Positions 57,068 to 64,000 of a stretch of DNA of 64,000 nucleotides are shown one piece after another. This DNA is from Gammaproteobacteria bacterium (GTDB lineage: Bacteria; Pseudomonadota; Gammaproteobacteria; Steroidobacterales; Woeseiaceae). Location: NCBI GenBank assembly GCA_029884165.1, contig JAOUIH010000006.1:16478-80477 (forward strand). The letters run 5' to 3'. Within the stretch, counting starts at the first letter, position 1, and every line of letters starts with the position of its first letter. The translations under genes and the position numbers were made by a program. The notes beneath the pieces were generated by a model. The model searched no databases and was not told where the DNA came from. It saw only the letters and a program-made list of their open reading frames with translations.

Positions 57068-58678
57068 ATGCATTCAATGAGAGCCGTGGCAATTACCAGG
57101 TTGCCCGTTGTTGTGCTCGCAAGTTTCGTTCTGCTGGCGGCCTGCGAATCCGCAAAACAGGATGCGACCGAGAATTCCGACGCGTTGGCGCAGGTCGCGC
57201 AATCTGCTACGCAGAATATTGCGACGGCACCTGTCGCCGCGGAGGAGCCCACGTACAAGGCCGATGTGCCGTCTTCTATCCTGACACCGGATGAGGTCGA
57301 GACCCGTCTCGGCGCGCTGCGCTTTCTTGACGGGGCACCCGACGCCAGGACCGTCGAGCTCGTCTATGACAATCTGGATTTCATGCGCGGTGTCGAGGCG
57401 TTCCTGGATGGGGTGCCCGCGGCATCAATCTACGGGCTTGCCCAGGGATACCGCGAGGCCGGCATGGGGCCACAATCGATTGGCATTTTTGAAGACCTTC
57501 TGGATGCCCGCTCGATCTTCCTGACAGCAAATTCAACCACGGTCTACGTGACAAAAGTCTTCGATCTGGAGAACGGACCCATTGTGATTGAGATGGCCGC
57601 TGGAATGCTGGGCCCGATGGATGATGCCTATTTCCGGCACATCGCCGATTTCGGAGTCACTGGAGCAGACAAGGGACAAGGCGGTAAATACCTGTTCGTT
57701 CCCCCTGGATACTCCGGTGAGCTACCCGAAGAAGGATACTTCGTCTACCACTCTCCGACCTATTCGACGTTGATGCTTGTTCGCGCTTTCGTCGGCGAAG
57801 ATGGAATTAGAGCGACGGTAAATAGGGTGAAAGATACTATGCGTATCTATCCCTACGCGCAACGCAATAATCCGCCGGCCACTGACTTTGTCAATTTGTC
57901 CGGGAAAAAGATCAACACGGTCCACGCCAACGACTTCAGCTTTTACGAGGAAATGAATGCGGTTATTCAAAAAGAACCAGCCGACGCGCTGCCAGCCGAG
58001 GTTGTCGGAACCCTCGCTGCCATCGGCATAAAGAAAGGACAACCTTTCAACCCGGATACACGTATGAAAGCCATCCTCACAGATGCCGTCGCTGTGGGCA
58101 ACGCTACTGCGCGCGCGATCATTTTCGCCCAGCGTGACAAACGCGGCTATTACTTTGATGACCGCCAGTGGAAGACAAGCTTTATCGGTGGCAGTTCGGA
58201 GTTCGAAAATAACGGTGAGCGCATGAAGGATGCACGGGTGCTGTTCCATTACTATGCCACCGTTATCACACCTGCAATGGCAGTTCCGCGCGTAGGCACT
58301 GGTTCCGTTTATGCCTACGCCGAAAGAGACGCTAACGGCGACTATCTTGATGGCGGCAGGACCTACCAGATAACTCTGCCGGCGCCGATACCGGTGAATA
58401 ATTTTTGGTCGTTCATGGTTTACGACAACCAGACCCGCTCGATGCTGGAGACCGACCAGAAGTCGGCAGGATTGGACAGCAACAGCCCTGACATAAAAGC
58501 GAATGCGGACGGTTCCTACACCGTTTACTTCGGTCCCGAGGCGCCGGAAGGCATGGAGGGCAACTGGGTCCAGACCACGCCAGGCAAGGGTTGGAATTCG
58601 CTGCTGCGGCTCTATGGCCCACTCGAACCGTGGTTCGACAAGACCTGGAAGCCCGGAGACTTCGAACTGGTGAAGTGA
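57068..58678 (+). CDS. DUF1254/DUF1214 lipoprotein, paralogue 1
   Basis: 536 aa. Signal peptide with lipobox VLLAACES (Cys about residue 27), a 50-residue linker, then a DUF1254 domain (EAFLDGVPAASIYGLAQGYR, ARSIFLTANSTTVY) and a DUF1214 domain ending NFWSFMVYDNQTRSMLETDQ ... WFDKTWKPGDFELVK. These exported proteins have no agreed enzymatic role. Paralogues follow at 58713 and 61215. Its body is AT-richer than its neighbours (28 of 60 bases are G+C at 57781-57840), suggesting a different origin. The lipobox form may anchor it to a membrane while the other two are free. Confidence 0.92.
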   Translation: MHSMRAVAITRLPVVVLASFVLLAACESAKQDATENSDALAQVAQSATQNIATAPVAAEEPTYKADVPSSILTPDEVETRLGALRFLDGAPDARTVELVYDNLDFMRGVEAFLDGVPAASIYGLAQGYREAGMGPQSIGIFEDLLDARSIFLTANSTTVYVTKVFDLENGPIVIEMAAGMLGPMDDAYFRHIADFGVTGADKGQGGKYLFVPPGYSGELPEEGYFVYHSPTYSTLMLVRAFVGEDGIRATVNRVKDTMRIYPYAQRNNPPATDFVNLSGKKINTVHANDFSFYEEMNAVIQKEPADALPAEVVGTLAAIGIKKGQPFNPDTRMKAILTDAVAVGNATARAIIFAQRDKRGYYFDDRQWKTSFIGGSSEFENNGERMKDARVLFHYYATVITPAMAVPRVGTGSVYAYAERDANGDYLDGGRTYQITLPAPIPVNNFWSFMVYDNQTRSMLETDQKSAGLDSNSPDIKANADGSYTVYFGPEAPEGMEGNWVQTTPGKGWNSLLRLYGPLEPWFDKTWKPGDFELVK

Positions 58679-58712
58679 CCGTACGAGACAGTCAAGAAAT
58701 GGAGAATCTATT

Positions 58713-60236
58713 GTGAAAGCATCACACAAACAACATTTCCTCGCCGCCGCGCTCGCCGGCGTACTGGGAGTTGCAACCACTGGAGCCTTGGCTCAATCCC
58801 CAAAGTACGCCGCCAAGGTTCCGGAGTCGGTCACGACGCCGGACAAGGTCCAAACCGACTTGCTCGGCGAGCTCGATTTCTTCGACGGCATGCCGAGCAA
58901 GGATACCGTCAAGAAGGCCTACGACTTCCTCGACACGGCAAGGGCTGCGGAAGCCTTCCTAAACGGCATCCCGGCGGCTTCCATCTATGCCATGCTCGAG
59001 GGTTTCAAGGAGGCCGGACTCAATCCGGGAGACCTCGGCATCTTCGAGGAACTGATGGATGCCCGCTCGCTCTATCTGACCCCTAACTCGACCACCGTCT
59101 ACAACATGGCCGAGATCAACGTGAAAGAAGGGCCGGTCGTCGTGGAAGTCCCGCCCGGCATCATCGGCCCCGTGGATGACGCCTACTTCCGTTTCCTCAC
59201 GGACTTCGGATTTACCGGGCCGGATCAGGGAAAGGGCGGCAAATACCTGTTCGTGCATCGCGACTACAAGGGTGACCTGCCGAACGACGGCTACTTTGTC
59301 GTGCGGACATCGAACTACCGCAACATGTCGTTCTTCCGTGCCATCCCCAAAAACGGCGACCTGAAGGCGGCTGTCGCCAATGTGAAAGCCGGCTTCCACC
59401 TGTATCCGCTGGCGCAGGCGGCGAACCCGCCCAAGCAGCGCTTCGTCAACCTCTCCGGCAAACAGATGAACACCGTTCACGCCAACGATTTTCACTTCTT
59501 TGAGGAACTCAACGCGGTCATCCAGTATGAGCCGGCCGACTCGTTCGACCCGGAACTGGTAGGGCTTTTCGCCTCGATCGGCATCAAGAAGGGCCAGCCC
59601 TTCGAACCCGACGCACGCATGAAGAAGCTCCTCACCGAAGGCGTGGCCATCGGCAACGCCACGGCCCGCGCGATTACCTTCTCTCCGCGCAGCGCGCGAA
59701 AATTCATCTGGCCCGATCGCAAGTGGAACACCCCGTTCACCGGCGGCGGCAACTACGCCTTCTACGACAACGGCGAGCGGATGCTTGACGACCGTATTTT
59801 CATGCACTACTACGCGACGGGTATCACCCCGGCGATGACCGAACCCAGGGTGGGTCAGGGCTCGGTCTACGGCATCGCGGCGCAGGACGTGAACGGCGAC
59901 TTCCTCGATGGTGGCAAGACCTACTCGGTCACGCTTCCGGCTCCCGTTCCGGCCAAGGATTTCTGGTCATTCATGGTCTATGACAGCCAGCACCGCTCCA
60001 TGCTCGAGACCGACCAGAAACTCGCCGGCCGCGACAGCCTGAATCCCTCCGTGAAGCCCAATGCCGACGGCTCTTACACGATGTGGTTTGGGCCGAAGGC
60101 GCCCGCCGGCCACGAGGGCAACTGGATCCAGACCATGCCAGGCAAGAGCTACCACGTGCTGATTCGCCTCTACGGTCCACTCCAGCCATTCTTCGACAAG
60201 ACCTGGAAGCCGGGTGATTTCGAGGTGGTGAAGTGA
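58713..60236 (+). CDS. exported DUF1254/DUF1214 protein, paralogue 2
   Basis: 507 aa, GTG start after GGAGAATC. Cleavable signal peptide (FLAAALAGVLGVATTGALAQ), then DUF1254 (EAFLNGIPAASIYAMLEGFK, DARSLYLTPNSTTVY) and DUF1214 (VHANDFHFFEELNAVIQYEP; DFWSFMVYDSQHRSMLETDQ). Very close to paralogue 1 along its full length but without the lipobox, so probably periplasmic. GC content and codon use match the window. It precedes the alpha/beta hydrolase. Confidence 0.93.
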   Translation: MKASHKQHFLAAALAGVLGVATTGALAQSPKYAAKVPESVTTPDKVQTDLLGELDFFDGMPSKDTVKKAYDFLDTARAAEAFLNGIPAASIYAMLEGFKEAGLNPGDLGIFEELMDARSLYLTPNSTTVYNMAEINVKEGPVVVEVPPGIIGPVDDAYFRFLTDFGFTGPDQGKGGKYLFVHRDYKGDLPNDGYFVVRTSNYRNMSFFRAIPKNGDLKAAVANVKAGFHLYPLAQAANPPKQRFVNLSGKQMNTVHANDFHFFEELNAVIQYEPADSFDPELVGLFASIGIKKGQPFEPDARMKKLLTEGVAIGNATARAITFSPRSARKFIWPDRKWNTPFTGGGNYAFYDNGERMLDDRIFMHYYATGITPAMTEPRVGQGSVYGIAAQDVNGDFLDGGKTYSVTLPAPVPAKDFWSFMVYDSQHRSMLETDQKLAGRDSLNPSVKPNADGSYTMWFGPKAPAGHEGNWIQTMPGKSYHVLIRLYGPLQPFFDKTWKPGDFEVVK

Positions 60237-60309
60237 TTCAACCGACTGTGTCCGCGGTCGCAAGGCGGCCGCGTACGCAGTCAGCACATTAACCAACGGA
60301 TACCGGATT

Positions 60310-61200
60310 GTGAAGTCGACACCCCATCTGCCTGCACTGCTGGCTGCAATTGTGACCCTGTCAGGAGTCCTCTGCGCAGCTTCCGCTGCGGAGGGAGCCG
60401 AAAGCGATTCCCACCTCGTCCATGTGGGCAATACCACCGTGGAATATTTCAGCGTCGGGAAAGGCGAGACGGTTGTCCTGCTGCCGGGTGGTAGCCTGAG
60501 TGTAAACTACCTCGCGAATCTTGCCCGGTCGCTCGATGCGTCCGGCTACCGGGCAGTGCGCATCAATCCGCGTGGCGCAGGCGCGAGCACCGGCACAGCG
60601 GAGGGCGTCACCCTGCACACATTGGCTGACGATGTCGCCGGGGTGATCAAACAACTGGACGCCGGTCCGGTTTGGGTTGCCGGGCATGCATTCGGCAACC
60701 GTGTGGCGCGGATGCTCGCTTCCGACCACCCTGAGTTGGTCAAAGGTGTCATCCTCCTTGCAGCGGGTGGAAAGGTCGAGCCGACCCCTGACGCACAGAA
60801 AGCGTTGGCCTCGATCTTCGATTCACGCACATCCGAAGCCGACTATCTGGACGCCATGCAATATATGGTGGGTGATCCGGCCGACAAAGCGCTGGCCGGC
60901 GAAGCCCTCAGGCAAAGCCGGGCTCCAAACGCCGGACCCATCCAGCGCACCGCGGGGATGTCCGCGAAACTCTCCGACTGGTGGGCGCCTGCCGGGCAGG
61001 CTCCCTTCCTTATTTTGCAAGGGGCAAACGATCAGGCCGCTCCCCCGCAAAACGGTCAGATGCTCAAGGCCGACCTCGGAGATCGCGCCACCCTCGTGAA
61101 CATCCCGAGCGCAGGGCATCTGGTGGTCCTGACCAAGCCTGATGTTGTATCCGAAGAGATTGTTAATTTCATCCGCCAGCACGCGAATGCCGGCAACTGA
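60310..61200 (+). CDS. exported alpha/beta hydrolase-like protein with Ala at the nucleophile
   Basis: 296 aa, GTG start. Signal peptide (LLAAIVTLSGVLCAASAA) and an alpha/beta hydrolase fold: VVLLPGGSLSVNYLANLARS, VRINPRGAGASTGTA, VWVAGHAFGNRVARML, ILLAAGGKVEP, FLILQGANDQAAPPQNGQ and IPSAGHLVVLTKPD (His). The nucleophile elbow reads GHAFG, so the usual Ser is Ala127 (codon GCA at 60688-60690). The acid (Asp of GANDQ) and His positions remain. Either a binding protein, a hydrolase using another residue, or a recently inactivated copy. It is flanked on both sides by DUF1254 genes. Confidence 0.88.
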   Translation: MKSTPHLPALLAAIVTLSGVLCAASAAEGAESDSHLVHVGNTTVEYFSVGKGETVVLLPGGSLSVNYLANLARSLDASGYRAVRINPRGAGASTGTAEGVTLHTLADDVAGVIKQLDAGPVWVAGHAFGNRVARMLASDHPELVKGVILLAAGGKVEPTPDAQKALASIFDSRTSEADYLDAMQYMVGDPADKALAGEALRQSRAPNAGPIQRTAGMSAKLSDWWAPAGQAPFLILQGANDQAAPPQNGQMLKADLGDRATLVNIPSAGHLVVLTKPDVVSEEIVNFIRQHANAGN

Positions 61201-61214
61201 ATCCAAATGGACAC

Positions 61215-62741
61215 ATGAACATGAAACAGAATTTTTCTTTGCTTCCCCGCATTGCTGCTGGTATCGCATTTAGCGCAATTGTTTGGTCAACCGGCTTTGC
61301 CGACCCCACATACAAGGCGGATGTGCCTGATAGTTTGATCACGCCGGATAAAGTTCAAACGGACTTACTGGGCACGCTGGACTTCTTTGATGGCATGCCC
61401 AGCGACGAAACGGTTCGCAAGACGTTTGATTTTCTGGACACGTCGCGCGCAGCCGAAGCATTCCTGACTGGCATGCCTGCCACGTCAATTTACGCCATGC
61501 TCGAGGGCATGAAGCAGGCTGGTGCCGAGCCTGGTGACCTGGTCCTCTGGGAAAACTATGGTGACGCCCGCACTCTCGCATTGACCTTCAATACCTCGAC
61601 ACCCTACGCATTCGCCGAGATCAACGTCAAAGACGAGCCAGCTATCGTCGAGGTGCCGGCAGGGATGCTGGTCGGCGCGGTCGACGACGCGTTCTTCCGC
61701 CATGTCACGGATCTCGGGGCAACCGGGCCTAATCAGGGCAAGGGCGGCAAATTTATCTTTGTGGGTCCGGATTATGAGGGCACACTTCCCGACGGTTATC
61801 GGATCGTCAGGACGCCGACCTACCGCAACTGGATGTTTCTGCGTGCCATCGTGCAGGAGGCTGGTCTGGAAGCGGCTACCAAGGGGCTGCGCACCGAGTT
61901 CCGCATTTATCCTTTGTCGAAAATCAGTAACCCGCCCAAGGGCAAGGTTGTGTTCGCCTCCGGGGCAAAGATCAACACCATTCATGCGAACGATGTCACC
62001 TACTACGACGAGTTGAATGCCGTGGTGCAGTACGAGCCTGCAGACGCTTTCGATCCTGAGATAGTCGGGCTGTTCGCGTCGATCGGCATTAGGAAGGGAA
62101 AGCCTTTCGAGCCCGACGCTCGCATGAGGAAAATTCTTGTTGAAGGTGTAGCGATCGGCAATGCAACGGCGCGGTCGTTGACCTTTCGCCCACGCGAGGA
62201 GCGCCTGTACTTCTATCCCGGCCAGCGCCAGTGGTACTCGCCTTTTACAGGCGGTAGCTCAGAGTTCATGAACAACGGTGAGCGTGTCCTGGATGACCGC
62301 ATCATCTTCCACTATTACGCCACCGGAATTACGCCCGCCATGGCGCGGGCAAAGGTCGGCACCGGCTCAGCCTACGAGATCGGTGCGCACGATTCCGAAG
62401 GCCGCTACCTCGACGGTGGCAAGACCTATACGGTCACGTTGCCAGCTCCGATTCCGGCCAAGGATTTCTGGTCGTTCGTGGTGTACGATAACCAGACGCG
62501 GTCAGTGCTCGAAACTGATCAGAAATCCGGTGGCGTGGACAGCAACAGTCCCGACATCAAGGCAAACGCCGATGGCTCCTACACGGTTTGGTTTGCGCCG
62601 ACGCCGCCGGCAGGAAAAGAAGGCAACTGGGTGCAGACCATGCCGGGAAAAAGTTACAACGCACTGCTGAGACTTTACGGACCCCTGCAGCCGTTTTTCG
62701 ACAAAACCTGGATGCCAGGCGATTTTGAGCTGATGGAATAG
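61215..62741 (+). CDS. exported DUF1254/DUF1214 protein, paralogue 3
   Basis: 508 aa. Signal peptide (IAAGIAFSAIVWSTGFA), then DUF1254 (EAFLTGMPATSIYAMLEGMK, ALTFNTSTPYAFAEINVKDE) and DUF1214 (VTYYDELNAVVQYEPADAFD; DFWSFVVYDNQTRSVLETDQ). It differs from the other two at some sites normally conserved between them (LALTFNTSTPY instead of LYLTPNSTTVY). ATG 61215 or 61221 could start it. Directly downstream lies a short fossil of a further DUF1214 end. Confidence 0.92.
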   Translation: MNMKQNFSLLPRIAAGIAFSAIVWSTGFADPTYKADVPDSLITPDKVQTDLLGTLDFFDGMPSDETVRKTFDFLDTSRAAEAFLTGMPATSIYAMLEGMKQAGAEPGDLVLWENYGDARTLALTFNTSTPYAFAEINVKDEPAIVEVPAGMLVGAVDDAFFRHVTDLGATGPNQGKGGKFIFVGPDYEGTLPDGYRIVRTPTYRNWMFLRAIVQEAGLEAATKGLRTEFRIYPLSKISNPPKGKVVFASGAKINTIHANDVTYYDELNAVVQYEPADAFDPEIVGLFASIGIRKGKPFEPDARMRKILVEGVAIGNATARSLTFRPREERLYFYPGQRQWYSPFTGGSSEFMNNGERVLDDRIIFHYYATGITPAMARAKVGTGSAYEIGAHDSEGRYLDGGKTYTVTLPAPIPAKDFWSFVVYDNQTRSVLETDQKSGGVDSNSPDIKANADGSYTVWFAPTPPAGKEGNWVQTMPGKSYNALLRLYGPLQPFFDKTWMPGDFELME

Positions 62742-62746
62742 CGCCC

Positions 62747-62812
62747 TGTACGGTTGCCATTAAAGACGTGCCGACGGATGGCTTTTGGTCGATCACGGTC
62801 TATGGTGAGTAT
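62747..62812 (+). pseudogene. fragment of a DUF1214 domain
   Basis: Six bases after the stop of paralogue 3, a frame reads CTVAIKDVPTDGFWSITVYGEY. This matches the core DUF1214 pattern of a (V/P)xDGFWS(I/V)TVY strand, where the paralogues read KDFWSFMVYD. No start codon or upstream body precedes it, so it looks like the C-terminal remnant of a deleted fourth gene. The frame runs on to a TGA just before the next gene. Confidence 0.55.
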
Positions 62813-62883
62813 AGCTGTCGTATGATCGCGCAGGCGATGAAAATCAGCGAACGGCGAAAACACATTTTGGATCTGGAGTGAAT

Positions 62884-63432
62884 ATGATGAATCGAAACCT
62901 TGCCCTGGCCGTTCTTTCAGCGACGCTGACGCTCTCCGTTGGGGCCCAGGCGCAAACCAAGACGCTCGCCTCGACACTGGAAGTCTATGTGTTTCCCAAG
63001 GAAGGCCAGAATGCCGAGCAACAGTCCAAAGACGAAGCGGCATGCTACGAATGGGCCGTCGGCAACACGGGTTCCGATCCATTCAAGCTGGCGGATCAGC
63101 AGGTTGCCGATCAGCAGCAGGCGCAGGCCGAACAGCAGGCCGCCAAACAGGCGGGAGCCGGAGCGGGCGCCAAGGGCGCCGTGCGCGGTGCCGCCGCGGG
63201 CGCGCTGATCGGCGAAATCGCCAATGACGACGCCAGCGAGGGCGCTGCCTGGGGAGCCGCGGCGGGCGCGGTTCGCGGCCGGCGCATGGGCCGGGAAGCC
63301 CAGGGCCAGGCGCAGCAGCAGGCATCGGCGCAGGCCCAGCAGCGCGAGCAGGCGACGGAGCAGCAACTCACTAACTTCAGGAATGCCTTCAGCGTCTGCC
63401 TCGAAGCGAAGGAGTACCTGGTCAAGTATTGA
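62884..63432 (+). CDS. exported glycine-zipper-like protein
   Basis: 182 aa. Signal peptide (ALAVLSATLTLSVGAQA), a CYEWAVGNTG segment, a Gln/Ala-rich region (ADQQVADQQQAQAEQQAAKQ) and a Gly/Ala-rich stretch (GAVRGAAAGALIGEIAND, WGAAAGAVRGRRMG) typical of glycine-zipper (YMGG-like) proteins. It ends with a Gln-rich helix and FRNAFSVCLEAKEYLVKY. Such proteins often insert in or coat membranes. Start chosen at ATG 62884, 6 bases after GGAG. A GTG two codons upstream is also in frame. Confidence 0.8.
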   Translation: MMNRNLALAVLSATLTLSVGAQAQTKTLASTLEVYVFPKEGQNAEQQSKDEAACYEWAVGNTGSDPFKLADQQVADQQQAQAEQQAAKQAGAGAGAKGAVRGAAAGALIGEIANDDASEGAAWGAAAGAVRGRRMGREAQGQAQQQASAQAQQREQATEQQLTNFRNAFSVCLEAKEYLVKY

Positions 63433-63571
63433 CCCGGGGAGGGTCAGCTGCGATGCAAATCGGCGCGCTCGCGACGACACCTGTTGCGCGGGCGCGCCGT
63501 TTGCCGGAGCACCGATTCAGGTTCGATTTTCAGGGTAGTACCAGCCTACGCGCGAAACCAGGAGTTACACG

Positions 63572-63979
63572 ATGAAAAAGATAGCGATTCTTCTTGCGGG
63601 AACGGCGGTCGGCGGCCTGGCGGCGGCTGACAGTGTCGTCGGCGTCGATGAAATGATTTGCGCGGCCGGGCAGGTGCAAATCTGCGTCGAAAACGACACC
63701 TGCTATCCGGCATCTGCGGCAGATCTCGATATTCCCGATTTCGTGGTCATCGATACCAGGGCAAAAAAGGTATCGACCACCGCAGCGAGCGGGCAGAACC
63801 GCTCGACTTCGTTCACGAGTTACTCCCGAGCAGAGGGATTGATTTACCTGCAAGGTACGGAAAGCGGCCGGGCATTCAGCTTCGTGATTGACGAGGCATC
63901 CGGGCGCATGACCGTCGCCGTGTCGCGTGACGGATTCTCGGTGACGGTGTTCGGCGCCTGCACCGAGCAAGAATCCTGA
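63572..63979 (+). CDS. small secreted hypothetical protein
   Basis: 135 aa with a signal peptide (KKIAILLAGTAVGGLAAA), three to four Cys (MICAAGQVQICVENDTCYPA; FGACTEQ), and a beta-rich body. No known family is recognised. The ATG follows AGGAGTTACACG. The gene is complete within the window and is the last feature of the DUF1254 cluster. Its role is unknown. Confidence 0.72.
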   Translation: MKKIAILLAGTAVGGLAAADSVVGVDEMICAAGQVQICVENDTCYPASAADLDIPDFVVIDTRAKKVSTTAASGQNRSTSFTSYSRAEGLIYLQGTESGRAFSFVIDEASGRMTVAVSRDGFSVTVFGACTEQES

Positions 63980-64000
63980 TAGCGGGTTTGGATCCGGGGT

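Overview
The window is high-GC (about 64-65 %, visual estimate) and densely coded, with genes packed on both strands and many overlapping starts and stops. The gene set points to a free-living, respiring gammaproteobacterium: proBA, single-subunit NADP isocitrate dehydrogenase, PII, LemA/M48, TlpA thioredoxin, ExbBD/TonB-like energisers, homogentisate and leucine catabolism, and Sec signal peptides with lipoboxes. An uncultured marine lineage is my guess from gene style only. No rRNA, tRNA, CRISPR array, phage or transposase gene was seen.

Layout. 1-3964: proB (5' end outside the window), proA and glpD overlap one another by a few bases. 3983-9764: icd and a small zinc-ribbon gene on the minus strand, a patatin/outer-membrane-barrel protein on plus, then a small hypothetical protein and a small kinase on minus. 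9968-14005: a 1345-aa AAA-like / transmembrane / P-domain / WD40 protein. 14002-21226: an MFS-acyltransferase fusion, an EexN-like lipoprotein, a SYLF protein, an M48-lemA pair and apbE, which ends in a clear terminator. 21686-31338: a thioredoxin gene and then a tight nine-gene operon: coiled-coil periplasmic protein, three TPR proteins, a small secreted protein, ExbB, two ExbD and an AgmX/TonB-like protein. It looks like an energised cell-envelope machine, and one ExbD has lost the proton-carrying Asp. 31482-39407: polar amino-acid ABC transporter, SufS-like protein, fumarylacetoacetase-family hydrolase, homogentisate dioxygenase, Zn-alcohol dehydrogenase and two small unknowns. 39404-44162: a DNA glycosylase, two VOC proteins, PII, an SDR, a fatty-acid desaturase and a TIM-barrel protein. 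44174-47836: a LuxR regulator, isovaleryl-CoA dehydrogenase and methylcrotonyl-CoA carboxylase beta subunit, ending in two terminator hairpins.

47837-53124 is looser and more accessory-like: a family 2 glycosyltransferase, a membrane protein, a class II cytochrome c, an aldehyde dehydrogenase, and gene-poor spacers carrying inverted repeats built on gtcgaaccg/cggttcgac. 53125-63979 is a coherent accessory cluster: a MalT-like LuxR regulator, an outer-membrane-type protein, a small conserved protein, three DUF1254/DUF1214 paralogues (one lipoprotein, two exported), an exported alpha/beta hydrolase whose nucleophile position is Ala, a fossil of a further DUF1214 domain, a glycine-zipper protein and a small secreted protein.

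Best candidates for undescribed biology: the TPR-ExbB-ExbD-ExbD-AgmX operon with its Asp/Asn ExbD pair, the DUF1254 triplet cluster, and the AAA-like/P-domain/WD40 protein. All functional statements come from reading motifs by eye; no database search was run.
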